Positions 44,250-56,649 are shown, counted from the first letter of the stretch. The stretch: 64,000 bases of DNA from Clytia hemisphaerica (GCA_902728285.1 CACVBU010000910.1:620001-684000), one strand, 5' to 3'. Numbers and translations are program-made. Notes: generated by a model from the letters alone, not told the origin.

Positions 44250-46440
44250 ACGCTCGGTTTTGGTCAATTTCGTGAGTTTGTACATAAGTCTCTTTTTAAA
44301 TCAAGCTCCGGCGGTAAAAACAGTAGGATGTTCTTTTTTCGAGGCGGAAGACGTCATTTTTTCGAGAAACGTCTGTGGTAAATATCCGTACGAAGCTGTA
44401 AAGTCGGCCGTTTCAGAAGCGTATTGTTGATCGGACCATAAAAGATGGCAGAAAATAGGCGACAACAACTTTTGCTCTTTACTTTTCTTTGCTTTGCCTT
44501 TGGTTTATATGCTTTGATGAGTTGAATTGGATCATGATTTGTGTACGATGTCACAAGGAATGGTCGATAGTGAACTTTTCTTAATATTCCTTTCTGGATT
44601 TGATGTTTCGTTTATATTCTGTTGGTTTGGCTGGAATGAGAGATGATAGTCTACAATCTCTGGGGAAAAACAGGACATTTTATCAACTATCACAACAAAC
44701 TAACTTCAATTTTGTTTGTATATTTACATAAATCGTACGAAGGCAAGGAATGTTTGCACTCAACGAATGCAATGCTGACTATGCAACAATGGGAATGGTT
44801 TGGTGAACTGATTTTAGCTAAAAATTTAAACATGGAGCAAAATTGACTGGTTAATGATTGCATTTCCCTTGGTTTTTTTATCTACAATAATGAATTAACT
44901 GCTGGGGTTAGTGACAGTTAGTGAAAACTCGTTGCCGTTATAAATTTCAAATTTTAAAGCTGATAACGGGATCCGAAACACCATGGCCCCAATATGAAGA
45001 ATGTTATTTTATAGAATGTTATGTTATACTGTACTTCTTAAAAGGTTTATTGCATTGAATATGGATGTAAATAATTTGAAATCACCTCACATGTACAGTT
45101 AAAATTTTTCTTGAACTTGGATATTTTCTTACCCACGTGCATTTTAAAACGTGGAAAACTTTAGTTGTGAATTTAGAGATCTTTTGCAACTTGTGCTTGT
45201 GTTTTAAACATGGAAACTTTTGTCGTGAATTTGGAGATTTTCTTACAGTCAACTGCTCCAACTTGGGACTATCTGATAAAACATGGGACGGCAATTTGGC
45301 CACCATTTCACCGAACCTCCAAAGTCATTTGATTTGAGTTAATGAACGGCATATTAAAAAATGGCAAAACGATGGAAAGTTTTACGTAACTTGCGGCAAG
45401 TTACACAGGCGTTATTTGTTAATCCCATCGGGCGATAGGCGGTTAGGCAGCGGGCGTTCTCTAATTCTCCAATCGGCGCTATCAGTGAAAGTTATCGTGA
45501 CATGTTATGAAAGGAAGTATGATTGATAAACTTGGTGGAGTTATCGAAAAAAATTTGTTGTCAAAGAGATTTAACAAGTTAGTGAAAATACAGACCAGAT
45601 ATCAAACAGTCCCATGTTTCAACCAATCGTCCCAAGTTAAAGCAGTTGACGGTACCGTAGGTCGGGGAAACTTCGGAATGAAGGAAACTTCGGACTAAAA
45701 TCTTTAACAAGTGATTACTTCGCGAGGATTTAACATTTTATCGTACTCTTTTCTTTCACAGTTCAGAAATGAAGTACACTCGACGATACATATCAAGCGA
45801 CGGAACGCCGAAAGAAAAACGAAGAAGAAATTGAAGAAAACCACGATATTTTACCATCTTCCATTGTAAAGAGATTTGTTGGATATCTAAAGCGGCGACA
45901 TCATAATTTTATTTACGTGATGAAAAGAGGAGACATTGAATGTCACGTTAAAAGTTATTTGGGCTAAAAATATGCATTCCTCAATCTTCAATAGCTCTTC
46001 AAAGTTGCTCCATAAATTCGCCGAGAAAGTCACTGCGAGAATAGCTTTACCGTCAGCCGAGAAAGATCTTCTTTAAAACGAATCCCAAGAGAAACATAAT
46101 GTGATTTCGAAGCAATTATAAGAACTTTGTTCTGACGTCACCAGGCATTGATGATAAACGTGCAGATAATTTGGTGCTTTATTAGTATAAAGTAAGGTAA
46201 AGGGAAAACCCTTTTTTATTAGAAGTCGATGATGGTGGATTTTCTTCATTAGAACATTAGAATATGTCAAACAATTCTTGGAAAATGCTTGCTTGTAAGT
46301 CACCATCTGATCCACATAATATGTTGGATGCAAATTCTAATGATTTAAATCTAAGATTATGGTAACTAATTAAAGAGCCTCCGGTACACTTGAAGACGCG
46401 TTTGTCATGCTCTTTCCATGGTGGTGTGACAGTAGTGTAT
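44250..46440. other. intergenic with a repeat shared with 49.3-49.6 kb
   Basis: No gene supported. GTAGGTCGGGGAAACTTCGG at about 45658 occurs inverted at about 49510 (CCGAAGTTTCCCCGACCTAC), and AACGTGGAAA / TTTGGAGATTTTCTTAC phrases near 45145-45245 recur at 49548-49590, so both places carry copies of one dispersed repeat of uncertain ends. Confidence 0.5.
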
Positions 46441-46446
46441 GTATTT

Positions 46447-47084
46447 TAGGCGTACAAACTTTCGCGAGCAGAAACTTTCACGAATCGTTGGATATAAATG
46501 AGAACTTTTGAATGAAAATTGCCTTAAAATGGAAAAATATACCTTAAATCCGATAAAGACTGTTGCTCTTCGACTATAACAGGCATTAAACTATAAAATG
46601 ATGTCGAAAATTTGATATTTATTACGATTTTGAGGTTCTATAGATTTCTAATTCTTTTGAGAAATTTTTACGAGCATAAACTTGGCCTGTTCAGAATTTT
46701 CAAAGACATTTACTTTCGCCAAAAAGGCCAAAATTTGCAAAAGTCGCGAAAAATTCTGCTGGCGAAAGTTTATGCAGAAAAGAAATTTCTCTTTCAGGCC
46801 ATTCGCGAAAGTTTATGCAGACGAAAAGTTTTTGACGCAATAGAAAATCTGTAAAAAGCTGTAATAAATATAAGATTCGCACGGATTCATTGCACTTTTA
46901 GCCTGAAAAAGCCTCATTCACAAGTCAAAAGACAAAGGTTGCAATCTAATTCATTCAAGAATTGTCTGTTCCTTTAATAAGCCATCATTTGTTTAAAAAT
47001 TTTAAAATTAACGATTCGTGAAAGTTTGTCGTAAACTTTGCGCTATTTCGGCCTCGCAAAACTTTGCGCTCGTTTGTACGCCTA
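46447..47084. mobile_element. GGCGTACAAAC TIR element, TA duplication
   Basis: Element 46449-47082: GGCGTACAAACTTTCGCG at the left; GCGCTCGTTTGTACGCC at the right, TA outside both. The arms repeat CGAAAGTTT / AAACTTTCGCG motifs also seen in 14434-14663. Confidence 0.8.
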
Positions 47085-47743
47085 AAGTGATCAGTGATTT
47101 CGCCAGATCCAGGTGCCGAATTTCTCCAAAATAAATATAATCAATTTATTGTGGCTTTGATGTGAAAACTACCCCTAAGTTATCATCATTCAGCCCCTTA
47201 ACAATAGCTAAAATAGTTTAAACATTTTTATCATCTCGGTAGTCAAGACAGGGGTGTTTCCACTTAAACATTTTGTATTGAATGGTTGTGATAGAACCTG
47301 TTTACCTGTTCCTTTTTTGCCTAATGTTAATGAATGTGTCCCCGGTGAAAAAAATACTGCAAATTGACAATCGAAATATCATTAGCAAAAAGGCCGCTTT
47401 GGTGATATGACAGCCGATGGTTCTTACAGCTGCTGGCTTACAAATCATTTTGACTCAAGAAACCTCTGTATCACTATGTTACTGGAGGGTTATAGGCGGT
47501 TATAGACCCTGTCGAACTTATTAGATCAAGAGATTTGTAATTGTAATTTCATTGTCTTTAACTATTGTTGCACTCCTTCGTATGCTTCCGACATACTTGC
47601 TCTATCGTCTTAAATCCGTAAGTGGGTGTATATAGTCGATATAATTAACAAACTAAATTTCGTAATCGTAACATTTAACCTTTAACTCAAATCAAAAGAC
47701 GATAAGTTCAAAAATTTCAAAGCCGTCAAATGGTATGTGCTTA

Positions 47744-47865
47744 TTACACCCCTGTGTCACAGATCCTCCAGCCCCACTGGAAAATTTGGCAAAAATATCA
47801 ATGGGAATTTTTATCCTCTCTGTTGGAAAAAACTCCACCGGGGCCACTGTGAGATAGGGGTGTCT
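47744..47865. mobile_element. ACACCCCTGTCTCACAG-family MITE, copy 3 (122 bp)
   Basis: Left TTACACCCCTGTGTCACAG, right CTGTGAGATAGGGGTGTCTTA; CCACCGGGGCC near the right end as in copy 1. Confidence 0.75.
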
Positions 47866-47869
47866 TATT

Positions 47870-49985
47870 TAAAGTAAGGTAAGACATATACAGCTGTAAT
47901 GAAGCAGAATGAGATACAATATTATGTTTCTAGTCTACCATTAAAGTTCTTACTTACTCGGTAGGTATTTTGTATTTATTTCTTTTCATCTCTTTTTAAT
48001 CTAATCTATAAAACCTGCATCGACGAACTTGTGAACCGCCCGTAGTCCCACTGGTAACAAAACATTTAATTAGTATTTAATGCGTGATTTACAGTACGGC
48101 GTTTCGTTCCAATTTCTTTCACTACTAAAAATTAGGCAAGCCTTGTGTAGTATATTGGGTTACTTTTAACCATGATCTTGATCGCGCTAACTTCCTCGCA
48201 CGTCCACCTGGTCCATCGTCGAACAATTATCTAAATCAAAATTGTAGTCTACTGTTGAATATAAAGTCAATTTTCTATCTCTTGATAAATCGGAAACCTC
48301 ATCAAAGACTGGGTTTTATTATTCCGCTGGCTGTGTAGAAAAAAGCCGTGACCTCCTAGTATATTCAAGTTGAATATGAATAAAGTCAACAGTAACTCAA
48401 GTTATTTAAAGCGATATTTTTAGCGAACATCAAATTTCACTTGAAACAGCCATTTGTCCACAGCGATGGCGATGGCTTTTTGCTGATTTGATCCTGATTT
48501 CATTGAAACCACTAAAGTGCATGTATACGTAATACGGGAATGTATAATGTAATACGGGAATCAAAACTAAATTCTCATATTGCAAAAAATAAAACTTGAA
48601 ACAGTTTTTTCACAATGAACATTTAGCTCTCTCGCTTATCTCTATAATACCCATGTTTCACACTCAAAACAACACTAAAATAGGGTTGAAATTTTTATCA
48701 AAATCTATTGGGGTTGTTTTGAAGTACTTTTTTCAATTTTCTAATGCGAGGTTGAAATTGAAAAGATGTTTCCCCACCGGGTACGAAATCTCGGCCCAAT
48801 TTTTCAAGTGGAGCGGGAGTCGACACAGGGGTGTTTTAAAAAGACCGTTGCTACTTTATTTGAAAGTCGGTAAAGTTTATGGGCTTCCGAAAAAAATAAT
48901 ACTTAGAACTTAGCATCCGAAAGTCCTGCGAAAAATAAGAAAAATATCTAATGAAATATAACGATATGATAGTAACCATAAGGAAACGAGACAGTCTAAT
49001 CGAAAAAGTTCTTATAAAACGTGTTTGTTTCACCAATTCACTCTGAGGAAGACCCTCTCATCACGTGTTTAGCGTCCATAAAAAATTACGTGCAAAAACT
49101 AATGATTGGTTGATGAGTTTTATTATTCACACTTCCATCGCACGCCCAGAAAATTAATGACCAATTAAGCGCAATCCGTATCTTTATGTCGTTAATTTCT
49201 CGGCTCACGCAAATTTGTCTCTTGGTATTTTTTAACAAATAGCACTTCAAATTCAATGTTTTTGTTTTGAAATGGCGCAGCATCCAGTCATGATGGTAGA
49301 TCGTTGGAGTGACGGCAATTCATTCCGAAGTTTAACATTTTACGAAGTTAACCTTTCTGAACTTGAGATGGTGTTTCTTTCATAATGACCTGGCGGATTT
49401 ACTTGTAACGTTTGTTTTCTGAAAGACAATAACACAAATGTTATGTACAGTAAGTTTGGTTGATCTTTTTTTCATATTCCAGGAGAAATAAAGAAAAAAC
49501 TTGAAAATCTGTCCGAAGTTTCCCCGACCTACGGTATGTACATTTAAAACGTGGAAACTTTTGTGATAAATTTGGAGATTTTCTTACACGTGCATTCAAA
49601 ACGTAGAAACTTTTTTCGTGAACTTGACATTTTCTTCCACATGCATTTAAAAAATGAAGAAAACTCAAGTGATTTCCTTGCATGACAATTTATTTTATTT
49701 TATGACATTTTTTTGGAAATTTTGATTGTTTCCAAGTATGTGACATTTTTTGCTCTTGCAGCATGCTTTTGGAAATCAAAAAATGGCTTCTGTTAGGGGA
49801 ATTTTTTCCTATCGACATTCTTTCAGATTATGAAATGTTTCCCAGTATATATATAAAAATGAGATTTTTTTTTTTGCATTCTGTCGGAAAATATGAAATT
49901 GTTTCCCTGTTTTGAAAGATTTTTACTTTTTAGCACGTACATTATTTCAAAAAACTCCAAAAGTTACTTTAAATTTTTACGTTTT
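47870..49985. other. intergenic apart from the MITE copy at 48646, no gene seen
   Basis: Contains the 49.3-49.6 kb copy of the repeat described for 44250-46440. No exon-like pattern. Confidence 0.5.
48646..48835. mobile_element. ACACCCCTGTCTCACAG-family MITE, copy 4 (degenerate)
   Basis: Left ATACCCATGTTTCACACTC, right GTCGACACAGGGGTGT, with CCCACCGGGTACG inside. Confidence 0.55.
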
Positions 49986-49990
49986 TTACA

Positions 49991-50822
49991 ATATTTTATA
50001 CGGCAGGTACAAAATGCATAAAACGTAATGCATATTGCATAATGCATAATAGTATTGTGTAATTTACAGAACGATTTTATATTTTCTAAAACTCTCCTTT
50101 GCAGAGGCTAAAACCACGAAAACCTCTTTAGAAGAGTTTCTTGTAAACATTCCAATCAGAGGGATTTCCCCAGACATAATATTTACTTTTCGAATCCGAA
50201 CGATAACAACAAAGGGTTTTCCGTCAGCATAAATAATAAGAAGATACAACAGATCAGAAAGGTTCCCCCCTTCTTCTTTCTCAAAGAAAACATAAACATT
50301 CGAATGTATAAATATTCGAAGTCTGTTTTCTTTGATCTAGCTTCCGGAAGCTCTTTAATTTATATTGGCTGGATATTGGCTTATCTAACAAAAAGCATTC
50401 ACATCATGGTTAATGCTTTGTAAAAGGGAAAACCCGTTGAAATTTATTAGCAATTGTTCGAAAAGAATAAAGATCTTGCTATAAAATTTACGTTTTCGAG
50501 TTAGAAAAGTAATATACGGAGGAGATATTTTCGTTTTTTTTTCTACATTATACTACGTTCTGTAAAATACAACTAAGAAAATCAAAATGGCGACAAGCAT
50601 TTTCAGTGGATCATGGATTTTCTTCATCATCCAAAATTCAAATTTACAGCTTTCTACCCTTTATTTTCTGGTAGAAAATGGTATATTTGTTTTGTTGAAA
50701 GTATTATCTTTCAAATTCTCCTTATTATAGCCTCTAAAATTGACATTTTCTAAATATTATGCATTATGCATTATGCAATATGCATTATGTTTTATGCATT
50801 TTGGACCTGCCGATATTTTATA
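49991..50822. mobile_element. 812-bp foldback with 10-bp target duplication ATATTTTATA
   Basis: Element 50001-50812: CGGCAGGTACAAAATGCATA then AAACGTAATGCATATTGCAT at the left; ATGCAATATGCATTATGTTT and ATGCATTTTGGACCTGCCG at the right, inverted arms of about 65 bp. ATATTTTATA flanks both sides. Duplication size suggests a Mutator-like non-autonomous element. No coding capacity inside. Confidence 0.88.
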
Positions 50823-50829
50823 TATGAAA

Positions 50830-53160
50830 GTATAATGCAAAATATTTCATCTCATTTTGAAAATATATAAAATTTTCTTTGGTTTTATTACTGTGAAATA
50901 TTCTCCTTTTTGTCATTCTTTCATTTTAAATATTTGCCCTTTTTGGCTATATAATATTTCTGGAAATCAGCGCTTAAAATAATAATTATATAATCAGGTC
51001 TTTTGATGTGTTCAACAACACTCTAATTGGCGGTGCGCACCTAACGAAAATTAAAGTTCCAGCCTATTTGATTACTGCATTGTTGTTCTCAGTCGGGTTC
51101 AGCTTGGATATATTCCGTGATCCGTAGCTTTGAACCTACAGTCATCTTATGAATAATCCTGTAAATACTGGCAATAACATAAATGAAATTTTGAAATTCT
51201 TAGGGACTTGTGTTGCTTGATGTTATCTGAGATTTAAAGCACTTTGAAATCTTTTGAGGACATAAATTATTATTTTAACATTTGTAAAGGAAATATTTAT
51301 CCGCATCTTTGCGGCTCTTGTTTTTAATCAAAAGAATTTGCTTTGAATGAGGTGCTCCATTCACCTAAGAATTTCTTTCACATCCACGCTTTTTGCAGTA
51401 GCGTGTTGACTTGACCAAGACTGGTGAAGAAAATAGGAAAAATATTGTTTTTTTCTCTTAATGAGAGCGGACAGTAAATTGTTTCAGATATTTTTTCTCT
51501 TTTTGACTCAAAAATTTGCTATTTTGAACAAGAAAGGAAATTTTGAAAATACGGATAAAAACTGCCAGAGCCTTAAGAAAGGTTAGTACCCCAATTTGAA
51601 CAGACAATACCATGATTTGTCAAACCTTAGCACCTGACCCCGACTGTCCATGATAGAGAAAGTTTCTCAACATAAGCAAATAGTCTTACTCTTCAATCAG
51701 TAAGTGAATTTACTTTTATGTAAAAAATGTATACTCCTTTTTTTACAAACTTCTCTGAAAAACTGCACCAAATTCTCAGTTTTGCAACTTTTTCGACTGA
51801 AGCAGCTAGGAGGTTAAGGCTTAAAGTATGGTATTTTTAGCCGACTGGAGTATACTTACCTGCATCATATGCTACTGACATCTTTAGATTCTGTGATTCA
51901 GACTAACTGCTAGTTTGCAACATCTTCAAGTCTTTTCCTGCAAAATATGCTTTTCTTTCGCTATTTTTCATCAAATTTCTCGAGTTTCAACTCAATATCT
52001 AACAAAAATCTCTGAAATCAAGATAAAATTCAGAAGTGACGAAATTTCATTGCGCCGGTTAATCTTGACTCTCCCTCAACAAATATTTTTCAATTTTACT
52101 ATTGGGAGTTCTAAGGCTGACGATGTCCTGATAGTGCTTTTAGACTTAGTCAGTAATTCAATTACACCCCCTTCTCAAAGACATGTTAGGATATTTTTCA
52201 GCCAATGGGCTTTAAAAAAAGGGACTGAAACTCGATGGGATCGATATTTCCTTGCTTTTTATGGCTGGGAGCTGCTGGGAGACGATATCGGGCCAATTTT
52301 TCCACCGGGTCTGCGAGAACGGGGTGTAGAATTAGTTGCTATAGTATTGTAGCTACCTGGAGGGTACTAGGTTTGCGAGGTAAAGGGTATGTCTGAGCCA
52401 AAGTTGAACTCGTTGAACTCTTTGAGAGACTGATTTCGACGTTTTTGCGACCCTTTAAAGATTATTTTTCCAATATTTAGCTCAGATGACCAGATTTTAA
52501 GACCTTTTGAGGGACTCAATTTTTGATATTTTGTAAGTTTGGGACCCCTTCAGAGAACCAATTTCTAATTTATCGTTTTTTGTACCCCTTTTAGAGACTT
52601 TCGAGAAGGGATCCTTATGGCTCACACATACCTGATATCCATTTCGCCCAAGTAGTAATTTGAGGCGACTTTGCAAAATATCTAATTGTAAATAAAGTTG
52701 TAAATGAGGCTTAGTTAAAGCACCTAATCCAAACATTTTGTTGGTATTTCAAAAGATACGAGGTAGAAAGCCATCGCGTAGGCTATTCTAATAAAACGAA
52801 TCCTACTTACTTTCATAACGGAACAGAACATCAACAGCTACTGTGTAAATGTCAATATACTAATAAAGCCCTGCCAACAAGTTTACGATATTTTCCCCAA
52901 TACATCATAACTATGCTGGTCCAATAATAGCAGGGGTCGATTTTCGGAGGCTTAAATCCTACATTACCATCATTTTAGGATAATAGCCTTTTGTTGTGCC
53001 GATGTTGGAAAACTTTCTCTATTGTGACAGTTTCTAGTGAAAAACGATCTTTCTTCTTGGCTATTTTGTCTTGTAATCAATTTATTCACTTCTAGAAAGT
53101 GCAAATACAGGCTTTTTTACATTGAAGTCGGCTAATTAGGGAAATCATTGTCAGTAAGAC
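50830..53160. other. intergenic, no gene seen; one degenerate MITE
   Basis: Between 52162 and 52328 lie ACACCCC-type ends (TTACACCCCCTTCTC; GAGAACGGGGTGTAG), so the longest ORF here (51915-52352) runs through a MITE and is not accepted as a gene. Confidence 0.5.
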
Positions 53161-53162
53161 TA

Positions 53163-53844
53163 TTAAAGTCTATTCACGATAAGTGCGCACTCTTTTTTCT
53201 TTTACCTATAACTTTTGAAGGAATTCTTCAATCTTTACAAATTTGGTATCATCGGAAAGATATAAGTGAGTGGAACAATTTGAAATAAAAAAATATTTAA
53301 AAAAATTCTAAAAATGAAGATGAAAACGCAAAAGAAAAAAATGAAGATCTAGTAGAAAAGTGCTATAACTATCATTTTCACTGAAGTAAATCCTTGATTA
53401 TCGAACGTTATCACTGTGAAAAAATATTTCAAAAATAATCATTCAGTCAAAAGATATCAAACAAAGTTATAAGCTGATTGACGTCTAAAAACGCTGTTTT
53501 CTGCTGTTTTTTGCTGTTTTTTGGGGTCAATCACTTATCAACTTTATATCATAACTTTATATTGAATAAACATTTTAATGAAATTTTTTCAAAGTGATGA
53601 CCTCCTAAGATCAAAAAATCTCTCCAGTGAAAATGAAAGTTATAGCATTTATCTACAAGATCTTCATTTTTTTCTTCTTCATTTTCATCTTCATTTTTAG
53701 AATTGTTTTAAATATTTTTTATTTCAAATTGTTCCACTCACTAATATCTTTCCGATGATACCAAATTTGTAAAGATTGAAGAATTCCTTCAAAAGTTATA
53801 GGTAAATGAAAAAAGAGTGCACACTTATCGCGAATAGACTTTAA
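53163..53844. mobile_element. TTAA-flanked 674-bp foldback
   Basis: Element 53167-53840: AGTCTATTCACGATAAGTGC and GCACTC at the left; GAGTGCACACTTATCGCGAA and TAGACT at the right. Pairing extends over about 180 bp per arm (for example GATACCAAATTTGTAAAGAT on the right). TTAA on both sides is the duplication of piggyBac- or Kolobok-type elements. Confidence 0.88.
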
Positions 53845-53850
53845 ATACTT

Positions 53851-54396
53851 TTAGGGGCCGTCGACAAACGATTTTCCTTTTTTTTAACGGCTTCTGGCCG
53901 TAAGGGGTGGGAGGGGGTCACTGCAATGCTGTTAAAAAAGTTTAAAAAAAAAGGAAAGTCTCACTTACAAATTTCATCAGTCTAAAATGTAGAAACATGT
54001 AAAGAAAGGCTAAGACCAAAGCAACCACACGACATTCACCTTATTCCCGGTCACCAATTAATGCTTCGACAAGAAAAATGACTGGTCACGTGACGAAAGT
54101 CGGCAATTTTTCCCTCCGCCTCAGTTGACTCCTTGCTCCACCCATCCCGCCCTGACTTGCTGCGGGGCTTGGAGTTTCAAAATTGAAAGGTCACGGCTCA
54201 AAACCACATGTTTTTCCGTGCGAAAAGAAGAACTTTGAGGATTACGAATTGAAAGAACATGGCGGCCATGGACCAGTGAAAGTATTTACTTTTGAAGAAT
54301 TTTCTTGGCCGCTAAGACGTAGGGGGGGAGGGGGTCTGAACCTTAACGGCCTCAGGCCGTTAAGAAAAAGGAAAATCGTTTGTCGACGGCCCCTTA
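53851..54396. mobile_element. GGGGCCGTCGACAAACG TIR element, TTA duplication
   Basis: Element 53854-54393: GGGGCCGTCGACAAACGATT then TTCCTTTTTTT at the left, CGTTTGTCGACGGCCCC at the right, with TTAACGGCC..GGCCGTTAA sub-palindromes inside both arms. TTA on each side fits PIF/Harbinger-type (TWA) targets. It starts seven bases after the TTAA element ends. Confidence 0.87.
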
Positions 54397-54419
54397 AATC
54401 AACATCTGTGAACTCAAGA

Positions 54420-54905
54420 CACCAGCTAATTTAACAAATTATACCAAGAATGATGACGTCAATTTTTTCACTTATTTTTATTTTACTCTTATTGAGTATA
54501 TTTTCAGTAATTTTTGTAAGCAAGAAAGTTGTTCAGAATTTTAATTATCTTTTCAACGATATATAATATGTAGGAGTTTGAAACACTTTTGGTTTTGAAA
54601 AAATTTTATTTCAAACGATGACGTCATTTTTCCAACTTTATTTTGATTTTACTCTTATTGAGTACATTTTCGGAAGTTAGTGTAGGCAAAAAAGTTGTTC
54701 AGTTTTCAATTATCTTTCCAATGGTATATAATATGACATGTTTTGGAGTGACATATTTGTTTGTCAACAAATGCTGACAGGGAGTGACAGGTGACATTTG
54801 ACACTTGTCTCCCCTTAAAATTTTCATCTATAGACCATTTTGGACCACTGTGCAAAATTTTACGATTTTGTCACGATTTGCACAATTGTTATCCTAACTG
54901 ACTCC
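54420..54905 (+). repeat. uninterrupted relative of the LINE-bearing repeat at 42.1-44.0 kb
   Basis: Reverse-complement match to 42098-42248 joined directly to 43661-44030: GTCAACAAATGCTGACAGGG shows the LINE site empty. It ends a few dozen bases before the 3' end of the neighbouring gene. Confidence 0.9.
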
Positions 54906-54939
54906 ACAAATTATGGTACACTTTTGTTCGAGTAGTTTA

Positions 54940-56480
54940 CTAGTACCCCTCATTCTTAAATTCTACCCCCCGCCAACACAAAAAGTTACAATCCCCATTG
55001 CACAAGTTGAAGAGTTGGAAACAAAGGGTAGAATCTTCCCAATCTACCCAACAAATTCTCTTTTCTCTTCTGCATTGTTCGAGGCACTGTTCTTCTAGTG
55101 GGTTTGAATCTACACTTTGGTGGAATGAGGGCGTTGAAAGGCGTGGTGTTGCTGTGGATGATCTTTCTTCATTTTCTGAGGTAGCTGTACTTATTGGTGA
55201 TTTCGAGGACCGCCCTTTTCTTTTTGTTAACCATTCAACAAGGTTGAGCGATCGCAGTGATCCTAGCTTCTCTTGTCGGGTGTCAGATACGGAGGTAGAG
55301 ATTTTTAATCGTGGAAGCTTGCCGGAAGATTGTAACGCGAGTCCCCTGACTACGGAACTAGTTCGTTTCAACATGGTAGTCGCTCGGTTACATTTTTCTT
55401 TGCAGAGATTTGAAGCTCTTACACAAATAATGGGGTCGCGATATTCAACTTCTAGACAAGAAACCTGCTCCTTTTTACACTCTGTCAAACACGTACTAAG
55501 GATTCTTTTTGTAGTCGGCTTCACGGCTGGAATTTTTTTCGCTTTACAATGATGCAAGCAAGTGTCTGAACAAGCTTGCATACACAGGAGAGTTTCTTGG
55601 AAATCTTCAGTTTTGATGTTTGTGAAGCAAATACGTTGTTTGACTTTACATCCGGTAAAACATAATTCGTCAGTTGTTTGCACATACTCATCTCCTGGAG
55701 TTGTACTTTCGTGTTCATCTGTGGTCAACGGATTATTCGTGGTGAATTTGTTCTCAAAGCCATCTCCTTTGAAATGTACCAAACAAGTTCTTTTTACATA
55801 ATCTATCTTCCTCTTCACAATCGACCAATAATTCAGTTTCTGGGCCAGGGTTTTCACACCTTTTTCTTTCTACCTTACATTCTGATTCACACTTGTCAAA
55901 ATCTGTTGGTTTGGGACTGGGAACGAATCTATGTGAACATTCGTATTTACATGCTTGAGCAGTCTTTCGGTTTGATGTTTTTCGAAGAATAAGACAAAAT
56001 GCGACACATTCAAGCTCGTCCCTGGGAACCATCCCAGCGATTATATTTTCGGTTGTCGTCTCATTGGATGTGACTTCAGTTGATGTTATTTCAGTATATG
56101 TATTTATTTCAGTGGTAATCACTGATAAGGGTGGTGATATCGTTCCAGTGGATACATTTTCGGTAGACATCATTTCACTGGTTGTGACTTCAGTTGTTGT
56201 TGTTTCAGTAGATGCTTTTCGAGCAGGGCTTGCTTCACTGGATGTAGTTTCGGTTCTTTTGCCATCATCAATTTCGAATTCAGTTGTCATAACTCGTGTT
56301 GAGTAAGGTATAGGGACAATTTGTGATTGTGTTGGGGTTGGCATGATTCTCGACGCCATTGGGTCAGGTACATACTCTGACTTGGATGGAAGTGTCGAAG
56401 TCGAAGATGAGGGGGCTGGAACGAGTCTGCATGATATATGCTGAATCAGCAAATATGCCACCAGTAACGATGCTAAAATA
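54940..56480 (-). CDS. secreted multi-module cysteine-rich protein, family not recognised; one frameshift
   Basis: Minus strand. An acceptor (acgtttag, coding from 56480) opens a frame starting with a hydrophobic stretch (ILASLLVAYLLIQHIS), evidently the rest of a signal peptide whose ATG is in an unseen exon. Then come about 130 Thr/Ser/Glu-rich residues and a four-Cys block (C-x3-C-x14-C-x3-C, 56008-55937). Next are modules of form C-x3-C-x6-C-x(9-14)-C-x6-C-x3-C: module 1 (55891-55784), 2 (55662-55546; one spacing is x7, with an extra Cys), 3 (55491-55390) and 4 (55086-54976; one more Cys after x3). Between the fifth and sixth Cys of module 1 the gap is ten bases instead of nine (55786-55795, next to a run of A), shifting the frame; both sides are clearly coding, so this is a recent mutation or sequence error. 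The stop is at 54940. The gene at 59724-60344 is a relative. Confidence 0.72.
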
Positions 56481-56539
56481 CTAAACGTTTGAATAGTACA
56501 TTAAGAACATGGAGTTTTATTTGCAGGTTTCTTTAAGAG

Positions 56540-56637
56540 CCCAGTTGGCACACAACGTTGTTTCAACGTTAATCTAACGTTATATGGACGTTGTGAACGT
56601 TAGATGAACGTCGAAAAAACGTTGTGTGCCAGCTGGG
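56540..56637. mobile_element. 98-bp CCCAGC palindrome, copy 4
   Basis: CCCAGTTGGCACACAACGTT mirrored by ACGTTGTGTGCCAGCTGGG. Flanked by AGAG on both sides, which could be a 4-bp duplication or chance. Confidence 0.9.
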
Positions 56638-56649
56638 AGAGCAAAAACT

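Noticed and set aside
44643-44846. 67-codon ORF (MIVYNLWGKTG...)
   Set aside because: No homologue recognised, no splice context, length within chance expectation.
51915-52352. 145-codon plus-strand ORF
   Set aside because: No domain, no signal peptide, and its second half runs through a degenerate ACACCCC-type MITE.
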